Shown in pieces: positions 46,130 through 57,260 of a DNA stretch of 64,000 nt; position 1 is the first letter of the stretch; each line of letters opens with the position of its first letter. Made by a program: the position numbers and the translations under genes. The stretch spans positions 378,238,910 to 378,302,909 of the forward strand of contig CM068372.1 in NCBI GenBank assembly GCA_034769895.1, given 5' to 3'. The stretch is from Magicicada septendecula (Eukaryota; Arthropoda; Insecta; Hemiptera; Cicadidae). The notes below the pieces were generated by a model that saw only the letters and a program-made list of their open reading frames with translations, was not told the DNA's origin and did no database searches.

Positions 46130-48295
46130 TTGATTGAAAAACAAATAAACAATACCATAATTAAGAAAAAGAAGACACAAAATAAAAAAATTCGTAACTT
46201 ATTGAAAAAACAGAACGACACACAAGAGAACAATATAATAAGTCATCAGTTTTACCCTCGTGTTGTTAATCTTACTGGAATTAAATTCAACTATGTAGAA
46301 ACCAACCTTTTGAACAAAGGCTTAAAATACAATTTTAAAAACAATAGTTTCAAACAATCACTCTTTAATGAAATTTTGAACGTTGAAACTGCAATAAATT
46401 CTATATCCGACGAAGAAACAAAAACAGTAATAAGATATGCAATTGATAATAAAATAAAAAAAGTTATGAAGGCCGAAAATATAAATAATACAAAAACTAT
46501 TTACAATAACGAAACAAGGGTGTTTAATGAGATAAAGGCGAAATTAATAGACCATAACGCAATCATCACCAAAGCGGACAAAGGTCAAACTCTCGTAATT
46601 TTAACTTATGAAAATTATAAAAACAAGATACAGGACTTTATTAAAAACAATAACATTATTGAGATTCATAGCGACCCCACTGTTATATTTAATAATAACG
46701 TGAAATCAGTATTAAATAAAACCAAATACATCATAACGAACGATGAGAAAACATACTTAAAAATGATAGATCCCAAGGCACCTAGACTTAGGGGCCTTCC
46801 AACAATACATAAAAATAATATGCCTGTCCGTCATTTAGTTAATTTTATGTCTGCACCTCATATAAAATTGCCAAAAAACTCGAAAAAATGTTTAGACAAC
46901 GTATGACGTTCAATAAAAATTATAGTTTGAAAAACAGTTTAGAACTGGTCGATCTTACAAAAACAATTACAATCGAATCGAGACACACACTCGCTTCATT
47001 TGACACAGTAAATTTATACACGAACGTACCTATTAATGAAACATTAGAAATAGCAAAAAGTTTATTACTCTCTAAATCCACATTAAATCATGAAACAATC
47101 GATGAGTTAATCAATTTGACAAAAGTAATATTGGAACAAAATTATTTTACTTTCGATAACAAATATTATTTACAACGGGATGGATTGGCGATGGGATCCC
47201 CATTATCAGGCATCCTGGCGGAAATTTACTTAAATCGCATTGAAACAAACGAAATATTATCAACTAAAAACAAACATTATAAAAAAATTTTATTTTACTG
47301 ATGATATGTGGATGACACAATAATGATTTATAATGGCAATTGCAGGCAATTGGAGATACTTAAAAAATATATGATTACTATTACAAATAATTTGCAATTC
47401 ACATTAGAGACGGAAACGAATAATAAAATTAATTTTTTAGATTTAACTTTAACAAAAATAAATAATAAAATTAACTATAATATTTACAGAAAACCAACAA
47501 TCACAGATCATGCTATTCACGCCTCATCTTATCACCCTATTTCACATAAAATGGCATTTTTTAATTGTATGATTCATAGATTGCTGGCATTGCCCCTATC
47601 TACGGAAGATTATAAAAATGAACTAAACATCATCAAACACATAGCGATAGCCAATGGATACAAAAGTCATATAGCAGATAGAATAATTAATAAAAAACAA
47701 AATAAACCAATAAATATTGATGTGTCCAAAGAAAAAGTAAACAAATATATTGCAATAGAATATGGTGAAATTCTACATCATATTTTAAAAAAACCAATTA
47801 AAAAAGCAAAATATTACTTTGGCTTCAAAGGCGAATAATAAGCTTGAGAAAAAACTTACATTTACAAACAAAAATATACCCTCCGATATATTTGATGGTA
47901 CTGGTGTATATAGACTTAATTGTTCGGATTGCACACAGTTCTACATAGGACAGACGGGTCGTTCCTTCAAATTACGTTATAAAGAACATATCCCAAGCTC
48001 CAAGTCAAATGTAAGAAGATCTACATTTGCAGAACATTTAAGCTTACATGACCATAACATAAAGAGTATTGGTGATAATTTAGATATCCTACATAAATGT
48101 AAAAAGTCACTAAGGCTAGACACCCTCGAACGGTTCGAGATATATAAAGCTATAAAGGAGGATCACAGTCGTGTCCTAGACGAAAAAGCAATACATACAA
48201 ATAATATTTTGTTTAATAGAATCGATCATATAGAACGAGAAATCGGCTATATCAGATCGATTAAATTGAATGAAGGTCAAGCCGGTATTGATTAG
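46130..48295 (+). pseudogene. PLE reverse transcriptase / GIY-YIG endonuclease, multiply broken
   Basis: The N-terminal part has the PLE block NAIITKADKGQTLVIL (about 46558) and LPTIHKNNMPVRHLVNF. A frameshift lies near 46862. RT palm motifs follow: LASFDTVNLYTNVP, RDGLAMGSPLSGILAEIYL and YVDDTIMIYNG. Two consecutive TGA codons stand directly before YVDD (47300-47305). A further frameshift near 47820 precedes the endonuclease GVYRLNCSDCTQFYIGQTGR (about 47907) and FKLRYKEH. Sequence preservation is otherwise good. Confidence 0.9.
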
Positions 48296-48436
48296 TTTTA
48301 CCGTGGGAGCGTTCCTGTGCAGGTTCGTTACGGCCGCATGTTGCTTTTATTTCGTTGTTATTTTGTTTTAATATGTGTTATTTATTATTTTTGTACAATG
48401 TGTGTGTTGTTTTTTAATATTTGACGAGATGAATAT

Positions 48437-50797
48437 TGTAACGTAACAGAGTTGAGGTCCCCCAACGTTACATAAAAATTGAATGAAACATGGTCAAGGA
48501 CCATACCCTGAATTAAGGTTGTTCAATAGTTAATGTGTTTGAGAAGTACCTCAAGTCAAAAGAGGCAATGACTAATGTTAAATATAAAAGTACCAGACCA
48601 ATGAATGATTGAATGTAATAAAATGTTTGTTTTTGTACTGTAGCATGTTAAGGTCTACAGAGTATTTATGTTGTATGTTGAATATGCTAAAAATGAACTG
48701 ATGTTGCTTAATAGTAATACTTCATCAATAATTATGTTTATATTTATATTAGATTTGTCTTTATACAATCAAGTATAGTTACCAATGTTAGGCATTATAC
48801 TAAGTTCTAAGTATTGTATAAAGTGGAATAACACTGTTGTTTTAATTAATGTTTATAAACTGGGCCAGGAGGGTGACCAGTGTTTCATGTTTAACAAGTA
48901 GTTCTGACAATTATATTATAAATTAATGAAGGGTTCCAGAACCAGCTAATTAATGTAATAAAGTAACCACCAGTAAATTAAAGTTAATGTAATTAACCAT
49001 GTAACCAATAATTAATTGTACAGTAGGTCAGGTAAAAGAAAATTAAGTTAAAAAACCAAATAATGTTATAACGGTTGTAAGAAAATCTATAGGCCTAAAT
49101 TCCATATTAGTGAAAGGAAATTAATACCTTTTTAAGAAACCCAGTCCAACAAAACTCTGGTAAAACATTTACTGTTTAGGAAGGAAGGTTAGGGGAGAAT
49201 TTTAGGTGATTTAATATTAATCCAACCATGGAGTATTTTATTGGAAAAGAGTAGTAATATTCTATAATGCCGGCTCAAGGATATATAGAAAACGTGGTTG
49301 TTAAGGCAACTAAAATGTACAGAAGTTGTTGATTTGAAGGAATTCGTTCTGATTGTTACAAGCTATTAGGTTGAGATGGACCGATATATTTAAAAAATAT
49401 GAATAAATCTAGAAGAAATATGACTCAAAATTGAAAAACCCTTTTTGAAAAATAATGATAATTTAATGCTAATGAGTAATAAAAATTAAATAACCTTCCA
49501 AATTGTAAATGAATACAGTTAAAAAGAATTGAAAGCCTCTCACCTCATTCACCAAATAATTCCGCTGGATTTGGTATTCAACCAATTCCTTCTATAAACA
49601 GAAGATCAGTTAAAAGAATTAAAGCCTGAACTAACGGAATTATTGAAAATACCAGAAGACTCAGTTTGGCAGAAATAACCTTCATTGGCAGCAGAAGAAG
49701 CTGGGATCCTAATTTCGTTTCACCGGGACCGAGAATTGTTAAGAGCACAAAAGAAGAACAGAAGCCCGAAGATTTCCTGAGGGTTTACCAGTACACGCCA
49801 CCATCAATTTTATTGAAAACCAGAGCAGTTTCACTGGATGAAGACGAGATAAGTTGATTTTTGGCAACTGTTTACAAACGTCCACCGCCAGTTGAAGTTT
49901 CCGTCGGATTGGTAAAAAAAACAACCTATTTTAATTTCACTGTATTTAGCGTAAATAATTTTATTTTTGTAAATTGAGCAACCTTAATTATGCATTTTAC
50001 CTGGCCTTACTAATGGTTCCAAGAACTTTACGAACCCTGGGATAAGAATTATTTATTATTTTCATGTGTATATGTTTATAGATTTTGAGTAATTAATGAT
50101 CGATATATTTCTGGGTGATCGATTGGATCGTATTGTTGTTTTTTGAGATAACATGGACTGTGAAGTAATAGAGAAAATAAATAAAGTATCTTTATTGTAT
50201 GAAATAACGTTTGAAGTTATTGCAGAATAAATACTATATGTAGTGGTTGGAATAATTTACAAAAAGATTGATTCAAACTCAATGAATAACTAACCTATAA
50301 GTACGCTTATTACAAGGAACAGCGCTCAAAGTTTGCAGCTGGTGGGACGGGAGATTGCTGAACTAGCTTGTGTTTAGTACAAAATTTGAATGGAATTTTC
50401 TACCATCGAGTGACTAGGGTTGACACAAATACCCCTTACATTCAGTCAATACTCCACACATATCGCTAATATTACACAACCACTGAAAACTAAGTTAAGT
50501 CTATATAGTAGTATGATTATAAATTCAAGGAACATAATTATAATTTTGTTTGCTTAATAATCTATTTTCCGAAGGTTTCATCGGTCACAATCAAAGGATA
50601 TATTCATTAATAAATAAATCATTAAAAAACGCAGAGAAAGCTTTTCGTCACTGACGCAACCCAAAGTGAGACTGTATTGAACCCCAGTACATACAGTCAC
50701 ATACTTGTAAACGTTATATTCCAAATTGGAATCCAACATTGGTGCTTCCACACATCTTCATATAATTAAATAAAATATAGTAACCCGTTTAATTACA
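48437..50797. mobile_element. candidate LTR-like insertion in PLE-2 tail
   Basis: Ends TGTAACG and AATTACA, with ATAT on each side (48433-48436, 50798-50801). The AT-rich duplication could be chance. No pol-like sequence. It contains a 63-codon ORF (49666-49857) without recognised similarity and AATAAA signals near 50178 and 50226. Confidence 0.4.
49666..49857 (+). CDS. small ORF of unknown function
   Basis: 63 codons, ATG at 49666 after a stop, beginning MAEITFIGSRRSWDPNF. The composition (Ser/Arg/Pro/Glu-rich, no AT-driven Lys/Ile/Asn excess) is more protein-like than neighbouring sequence. No domain was recognised. It lies inside a probable LTR-like insertion and may be a piece of a captured exon or leader. 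It could equally be chance. Confidence 0.2.
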   Translation: MAEITFIGSRRSWDPNFVSPGPRIVKSTKEEQKPEDFLRVYQYTPPSILLKTRAVSLDEDEIS

Positions 50798-50833
50798 ATA
50801 TACATCGATTAATGTTTTAACCTTAATCATATT

Positions 50834-50876
50834 GGATCTGATGATGACACCATTGGTGTCAAAACTCGAGTAATCC
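50834..50876 (+). ncRNA. hammerhead-ribozyme-like motif in PLE-2 tail
   Basis: Stem I GGAT/ATCC, core CTGATGA, a stem II of six or seven pairs (TGACACC/GGTGTCA, loop ATT), then AAAA where GAAA is required, palindromic ACTCGAGT at the stem III position, and A as the cleavage nucleotide. The G12 to A change would kill catalysis, so this copy is probably inactive. Confidence 0.5.
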
Positions 50877-50939
50877 CGTATAGGATTCTGAGAAACGTTG
50901 ACAGAAGGTAATTAACCTATTTTATACGTCATTTAAGCG

Positions 50940-51346
50940 CAAATCCATTTTGCCGCATCATTCATCTTATACACCCGAAGCTGGCTTTGAAACCGGAGAC
51001 TTTTAATTCTTCTGCAATTTCCAAAGCTTTTTATTTTAAAACATGTCTAGTGACAGGGAGTCCTTGCCTTCTTAAAAGCCGTACGTATTTACAGACGCTG
51101 GACTCTACTGCTACAAAACGCCCAACTTGAGGTCCCGCGAATGCTCGTCGCGGTTGCATTTAAAAGTCGTTCCTTCTGTTTTCTCCATCGTCGAATACAG
51201 GATTCATCAATATCGAATTTCCTTCCGGCTTCGCGATTGCATGTTTTTTCTAAATTTTGTATCACAATTAATTTATAATTCGCATCGTACGGGTTACGTT
51301 TAATTTGATTTGACTGCGTGCCTTTAGTCTCCACAATATCACTCAT
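50940..51346 (-). pseudogene. pogo/Tigger-like transposase N-terminus
   Basis: ATG at 51346 (MSDIVETKG). A Brinker/CENP-B-type helix-turn-helix follows (YDANYKLIVIQNLEKTCNRE, AGRKFDIDESCIRRWRKQKE). After a frameshift comes the second DNA-binding half: RRQGLPVTRHVLK, KALEIAEELKVSGFKASFG and MMRQNGFALK. The DDE catalytic domain is absent. This is the DNA-binding part of a Tigger/pogo transposase. Confidence 0.8.
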
Positions 51347-51516
51347 ACCGCAAACGCACTACAAAAACGCCGAATGAAAACAAAGTACAGATAAGCGATG
51401 TTGTCGCTGTTACAATAGAAAACCACACTGGCAGTTTACCCGTTATTTAGAAACATGTTACTCACACCCCTCTACTTGTCCTTTATCTTGCTGCCTACAG
51501 AAGGGTGCGAGCACGC

Positions 51517-52622
51517 TGTGACGGTACGGAATTGTGAGCCACCCCAGTTTAATTTCATATTAATAAATCATCATTTTAAGCACTTTCCAAATTGCCAGAC
51601 TTTCACCTGTGGGGAGCCCCAAGCAGCAGTGCAACATACATACAGTCAGCCAAAACAATTGCCAGACGCATTGCGTAACCACCCACCAGCAGGCTTGTGT
51701 GAAACCCAGTATGCAGTGTGTCATTAGAGAGTGCACAACAGACAGCCAGCATCAGACAGTAAAGTGCGTAAATTAAAACCAGTGGCCTCGGGCATAAGAT
51801 AGGCCTAGATTAATTGGGCCTATCTATTTAAACAACTCAAAAACAGTTCCGCGCGGCCAGTCTGCAAAAAATTAGTGCGAATAAAATTAATCCGGCCGAC
51901 TTAATCATAATGTATAATGTGGAACCTTAATGTATAAAACAGTAAGGGCTTTCAGCCACAAACAGTAAACGTGTTAAACGAGTACCGGAGTGCGTGAGAT
52001 CGAAGCAAGTATTCAACACCAGTTCGCGCAACTAACCCTAGGAGTACGCTGCGTATGGGTAACTAGAAACATTCAATATGCATATTAAAACCAATGCCAA
52101 CTAACTGGTGATTATTCGTTATAAAAGGAAAATATAGAACACCAATACTTTGCACGATAGAGTTCTCTCAGGGGCGGAGTTTATTTAAAGATCAATGTAA
52201 CAGAATGAGTGTGCGTGTGCTAAGATAGAGGTTATCCACTGGTTCATTTTCAATGTTTTATTTATTTAACAATATCACTTATAATATTAACCAAAATAAA
52301 ACTCAATAGAGATAAGAAATAATTTCAACCAGTTGTACTATCGTTGAAAGATTGTAATAACATAAAAGAAAGGCGAATTTTTGATAAATAAAACTAAGTA
52401 TGTGTTTTAGACAGTATCACATGTGTTAACGTAATTAGTGAACATATCAAATCCAAGTAATCCTTTTTGCAGCTGTTTTCGTCTGAAAGACTTTGGAATA
52501 AAAACCTGAAGGTAAGAGATAAATATAATTATACTTTTGTAAGTAATTCGTAGAGTTACATTTGGCGCCCGAACAGGGACCCGAGTCATATAATTTGTCC
52601 GTAAATAATTAGAAGAGTTACA
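51517..52622 (+). repeat. 5' LTR with embedded lysine-type PBS
   Basis: Starts TGTGACGG; ends GAAGAGTTACA. Position 52563-52580 reads TGGCGCCCGAACAGGGAC, a perfect match to the lysine tRNA primer site used by many retroviruses, but it lies about 40 bases before the LTR end. A GAAGGTAAG donor-like site is near 52508. Confidence 0.65.
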
Positions 52623-52648
52623 TTTGGCCCCCGTACAGCGACGCGAGT
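52623..52648 (+). other. second PBS-like sequence at the LTR/internal junction
   Basis: TGGCCCCCGTACAGCGAC (52625-52642) follows the LTR end directly and differs at three places from the lysine-tRNA PBS at 52563. By position it is the functional primer site if the LTR ends at 52622. Confidence 0.5.
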
Positions 52649-52800
52649 ATAGGTTACAACCTATATTCGCCAGGCCTAATTAAGCTGCAGAAAGGGTTAT
52701 TTGAGAGGGAGGACGCTTTGGTAAATTAAATATAAAAAGGGTTAAGTCAATAGTGGATAAGATTAATATTCTTGTGTAACATTATATAAACTTGTATAAA

Positions 52801-54144
52801 ATGGCAGCGAATAATGATGATGTCAATGAAGTAACTAATGTTGACAATTTTGATGAATCGGCTATTATGCATAATATTGAGGTCCACTCGACTCCAGATG
52901 GGAGTCAGGACAATAAAATAAAACCAGATATTACAAATGAAATAAATGTTACAGATGATTCGGGGATCCAAACGACCCCAAAATCAAATAGAGAAAATAA
53001 AAATAATGACAATGAAGTCGGCATCACTGACGACAAAATAGAAAATCTAGTGACACCTATCCAAAATAAAAAGTCTGACGACAATTACGAAATGTTTAAA
53101 ATGATACAAACAATGTTAGAGTTAAAATTCAATGAACAGAATAGTAAATTTGACATTATAAATAGTCGTTTTGATGGAAGTGATGTTAAGTTCCATGAGT
53201 TAAAGGGCGATATAAATAATATTGACCAAAAATTGGATAAGCGTTTATGTGAAATGAATACAAAATTTGATGAGTGTTTATATGATATGAAACAACAGAC
53301 GAATGAATGTTTTAATACATTTAAAGAACAAATTGAGAAACAAATACAAAAGGTAACTGAAAATTTTGAGTATAAAACAGATGATAATTATAATGATATG
53401 TGTAAAAACGTGGTAGTAGAGAGTAAGATAAATAGTAACAATGATATTGAAAATGGTAATGTGATTGAAAGGGTGGTATCAGAAAGTGATACGTTGAAAA
53501 TAGATAGTGAAACGGTAAGTGAGAGTGAGAAAATGATAAGTTGTAATGAAGTAATAATTAGTGTTGTTGAATTAGAAAAAGTAGATGAATGTGTAGGGCA
53601 GGGGGTAAATTTTCCCCTTATTTGTGATGAACCAGAGTGTTCAAAATTGTTAGTATTGGAGAGCAAGAGACCCTTATTAGTGAAAGATTTGAGTTGCTTA
53701 TTTTTGTTGAATAATTTTGTACCCTCTGCATGGAATGAGAGAGAAAGTATGATATGGTGTTATGATGAGAGAAGTTTAAATATAGAATGGTGTAGTGAAA
53801 GAGAGACAGAGTTATACAAAGTAAAGAGAAAGTATAATGAGTTGAGAGAGATGTTAGAGACGAAATACTTACCTGTTAAAATAGAGAATGAAGATTATTT
53901 TGATGATACATGTTCAAACAATAATAATTTATCTTATGATGAAAAAATAACTGACTTGATAATGAATATTACTGATGGAGACTTAACCGATGTACTCAAT
54001 GTTGACTTAGTATATGATTATTATGGTAAAAGGAATAAACAGAAATTGTATGGTTACAAAACACAAGATAACCGTATACGGAATGTAAATAAAATTGAAA
54101 ATTGTTATTTGAAACCCCGATTAATTTTTGACGATGGAGGTTGA
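52801..54144 (+). CDS. intact gag-like coiled-coil ORF (447 aa)
   Basis: ATG at 52801 in good context (AAAATGG), first ATG after the leader; stop at 54142-54144. Residues 1-90 are acidic and polar. Residues ~95-190 form a coiled coil with repeated FD/LD heptads (MFKMIQTMLELKFNEQNSKF, INNIDQKLDKRL). An acidic linker follows, then a segment with several Trp, Cys and Glu residues (SAWNERESMIWCYDERSLNI), another helical stretch, and a basic C-terminus. The N-terminal coiled coil resembles the broken gag at 1174-2564; the capsid-like part of that gag is not recognised here. No zinc knuckle, protease or RT. Probably a structural protein used in trans, or an ORF kept by recent activity. Confidence 0.7.
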   Translation: MAANNDDVNEVTNVDNFDESAIMHNIEVHSTPDGSQDNKIKPDITNEINVTDDSGIQTTPKSNRENKNNDNEVGITDDKIENLVTPIQNKKSDDNYEMFKMIQTMLELKFNEQNSKFDIINSRFDGSDVKFHELKGDINNIDQKLDKRLCEMNTKFDECLYDMKQQTNECFNTFKEQIEKQIQKVTENFEYKTDDNYNDMCKNVVVESKINSNNDIENGNVIERVVSESDTLKIDSETVSESEKMISCNEVIISVVELEKVDECVGQGVNFPLICDEPECSKLLVLESKRPLLVKDLSCLFLLNNFVPSAWNERESMIWCYDERSLNIEWCSERETELYKVKRKYNELREMLETKYLPVKIENEDYFDDTCSNNNNLSYDEKITDLIMNITDGDLTDVLNVDLVYDYYGKRNKQKLYGYKTQDNRIRNVNKIENCYLKPRLIFDDGG

Positions 54145-55655
54145 AATTCATAAACGAACAATTTAAATATGTCAATCTATGATAATGACCTAGCTGATTT
54201 TGATATTGAAGTGTGATGTAACTGAATAATTATTGCTGAAGAGTTGTAAATACATGTGTAGTGAAATTAATTGTATGCATTATAAAATGATAAATTGTTT
54301 GTATGAAATAACATTGTTGTTAAATGTTTCAGAGGTTACGTGGAGATATTGGTGTGTGTGTGGTGTGTATTTTGTATTCATGTCAATAGGTGGATAATGT
54401 ATTGTAAGTATAAAGTTCATTATACCAGTCAGATAGAATAAAATGTTTACAGGTGTGAAAAGAGTGTAATAATAATAATAATGGTATTGAGATAATAGTA
54501 TTAAATAGAAACTGTAATTGAAAGGTAATAATAATTGAAAGGTGAATTAAAATTATATTTGGTTCGAATTGCAACAAATAGATTTTGATAGATATGTTAA
54601 TAAAAAGATTTATAGAAGGAAAATTTTGCAGGAAGTATATATGCCAGTACATGATGTAACCAGAATGTTTATACTATGTGAGTCTTGCAGACCAGTGTTT
54701 ATATAAACAGGTGTGGTATGTTGAGACTAAGGTCTGTAGTCATGCTTGGTGACAATAACAAAGAATGTTGTAGTCTGCTGAATCAGCATCTGAAGTAAAA
54801 CCTTATTGTGATAGAAGAGAATTGAAATTAAATTTTTTTTTACAGACCAAATAATAATGAGGCAATTACTGTAACTTTTGAGATTAATTGAATTAATTAA
54901 AGTAAATTAAATACAATTAAACTAATTTAGTAATAAAATTAATAGAAACGATTTTAATAATGAACTTAACGTTATTTTCATTTAAATTCAAATTGGAATT
55001 ATAAATTAAATGCTAATTGATGCCAATAATGATTAAAACACTTATTTAACACTGACAACTGATGGAAAATGTTCAGGATGAGATAGTATCTGGAAAATAA
55101 GATGTGTATATTACTGTCCATATAGATTTTTCATATGTTATGAATTTTTTATCCTGTACATATATAGTGGGTAAGGATACCTTGTATAATCTATGTACCA
55201 TTTTGGAGGGCAACATTGTATGGGGAATATTATTCAATTTAACTGGAATTTATGTGTATCATTGTAAACCAATATTGTTTTATTAATATTATTCTTTAGG
55301 GTCTATAATATAAAATGAGCCAGTACGTTGTCAATGAACCAGTACGGCTAAGAGGAAACAAATCAGATGTGGGATATGGAGGGATGGAAAGCCGTTTGTC
55401 AATTTTTAATTCCATGTTATAAAGTCGGCGATACTGGGTCGGGTATCTGTTCGATTTTTCGGTGTTGGGATCTCGAACAGAGAAGTCCAGTAAGATCGGA
55501 TGGGTGCTGTCGCAGTCGCCAGACTAGGGGGGTAAGAACCCATGATGTAGTAGAGTGTTCAGGGGGGTTGCGGCGCCATATCCTCACTGATCCTCTTAGA
55601 TCTAGGCAATAAGAGTTTGAACGCTCCGGCCTTCAATCTCTTATTGGGGGGGTAT
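54145..55655 (+). other. internal non-coding region of the LTR element, with PPT
   Basis: AT-rich with no long frame; 55310-55620 is more GC-rich and may be a remnant of a former pol or env end. The G run near 55646-55652 just before the LTR is the likely polypurine tract. Confidence 0.5.
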
Positions 55656-56830
55656 TGTAACGGTACGAGATTGTAGGGCCAAGATAACATTTTTTAAAAT
55701 TACATTCTCTATACAGTCATTGTTCACCCTTGTAGAACCCCAAGTTAGTCAACCAGATAGGCTGTGTTTATTGCAGAAAAACCGTCTATGTTTTGTCTCC
55801 GCACTCATGCAACGCAGACCGATGGTGAAATAACATCAACCTGCGCCTCAGCCGTGAATTACGAAAGAGAGTATGTAACTGCACATTGCGCCAGGCGGCA
55901 AAAACATTGCTCACCTTCCCGCCTCTGCTAAGGCGCTCTTTCAATAGCACCAATGGGAGCACATATGCACGATCACGTGACCAAAAAACACTGTATGCAA
56001 TTTAGCAAACTAACGCCAGTGCCAGTTGTGACACCGGGCCGCCCGGCCAACCTAAGCGAGCTAAGTGTTCGAAAATATATGTCGGCCGACAAAACAACAC
56101 TAAATGCTATTTTAAAGTGAACTAAAGTAATAGTGGCGCATCAACATCAACTTAATTTGAAATAAGCAATAACAGTACCGCGGTTAAACAGTGGAAAACT
56201 AAATCATGGTGTGTTAAACAGTGCATTCACAGCAGAGGTGCAAAACAGCGGAGTTCTTCAGACGTTAAGTATTGACTGAGTTTTAACCAAGATTATTTTA
56301 CCTTTTTCCCCAGAGTATAATTCAACATAAATAAATGATAAAGCTAAAATGTAAATCAGAGATCTCGAAGTGGGGTTTAAATAGAACGATAAAATCAAAG
56401 AACGAATGTGTGTGAGTGTGTAGCTAAAGCACGTATTGGTTCATTGCAGATAATAAATAGTGGAGGTATATCGTAGTGTCATAAGCTAGTTAATTAAGAA
56501 ATATTTGTGACTATATTTGATTTTACAAATTGTTGCTCCTTCTACAAGTATTTAATTTGAATGTCATGAAAGGGAGACGAAGTAGTTATTTTGAATAATA
56601 AATCGGAGGCAATTTGTTTTAGCACAAACGGTGTATTTGATCTTTGCCTATATCAAATCCAAATAATCCCTTTTTGCAGCAGTTTCGTCTGAACGACCCT
56701 TGGAGTAAAAAACCCGAAGGTAAGAGATAAATATAATTATAATTTTGTAATTAATTCGTAGAGTTACATTTGGCCCCGAACTAGGGACCCGAGTCATATA
56801 ATTTGTCCGTAAGTAATGCGTAGAGTTACA
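55656..56830 (+). repeat. 3' LTR, divergent from its partner
   Basis: Starts TGTAACGGTACG, ends GTAGAGTTACA. It also holds an internal PBS-like TGGCCCCGAACTAGGGAC (56771-56788) about 40 bases from its end. Confidence 0.65.
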
Positions 56831-56834
56831 ACGC

Positions 56835-57258
56835 GCGCGCACTTACACTTTATCTTCCTATTCTTTCTTCAGTTTGCTGTTAATACATTCGGTTGTAGTC
56901 ATAAATCATAATGCCAGAGTTTACTACAGCCAGGCAAACTGCTTTTGCTTAGGCAGTAAACAACTCATAGATACCAAAAGCGTTCGTCCTGCCAGAAGTC
57001 AGGTATAACTTTGAATTTTGTTAGCGCGCACATGCAAGCCGCAGACCAAATTAGCGACCATGTTTTTAGGAGAAAAAGTGCGGCTTGTATTCGGAACAAT
57101 ACGGTATTTGCATGATATTAATAGTATTAAAATTTCAAGTGTTATAGGCCTATTTGATGTAAATATATCATCAAAAAACAAAATTTGTGATTTAACGGAC
57201 TTTCAATTTTATGGACACCCCTCAGCCCCAATTAGTCTGTTTAATCGACGGTTTAATG
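56835..57258 (-). other. 5' end of the Tigger-like transposon
   Basis: Continuation of the Tigger element beyond the LTR insertion. 57191-57258 is its subterminal region (TTTAACGGACTTTCAATTTT, TTTAATCGACGG). No gene. Confidence 0.6.
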
Positions 57259-57260
57259 TA

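Larger units (their letters stand above)
46120..50935 (+). mobile_element. Penelope-like retroelement 2, itself interrupted
   Basis: Coding part 46130-48295, then a 3' tail that resumes after a 2.36-kb insertion and ends with a hammerhead-like motif near 50834. The right boundary is near 50935, where the Tigger coding sequence starts. The left boundary is not exact. Confidence 0.72.
51517..56830 (+). mobile_element. non-autonomous gypsy-family LTR element with gag-like ORF
   Basis: LTRs 51517-52622 and 55656-56830 share starts (TGTGACGGTACG / TGTAACGGTACG) and ends (AGAGTTACA), flanked by ACGC (51513-51516, 56831-56834). The internal region is about 3.0 kb with one intact ORF and no recognisable pol. 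The two LTRs agree well only in the last ~190 bases and at the very start; their middle parts look unrelated, which suggests recombination between subfamilies. Confidence 0.75.
46060..57258 (-). mobile_element. Tigger/pogo-like DNA transposon with nested insertions
   Basis: The left end CAGTAAACCCTCGATT and the right end (read on minus, CATTAAACCGTCGATT) are Tigger-type inverted repeats, with TA on both outer sides (46058-46059, 57259-57260). A CENP-B/pogo-type transposase start lies inside on the minus strand (50940-51346). Between them sit a PLE with its own insertion (about 46120-50935) and an LTR element (51517-56830). Most of the transposase (DDE part) is missing. Confidence 0.7.
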
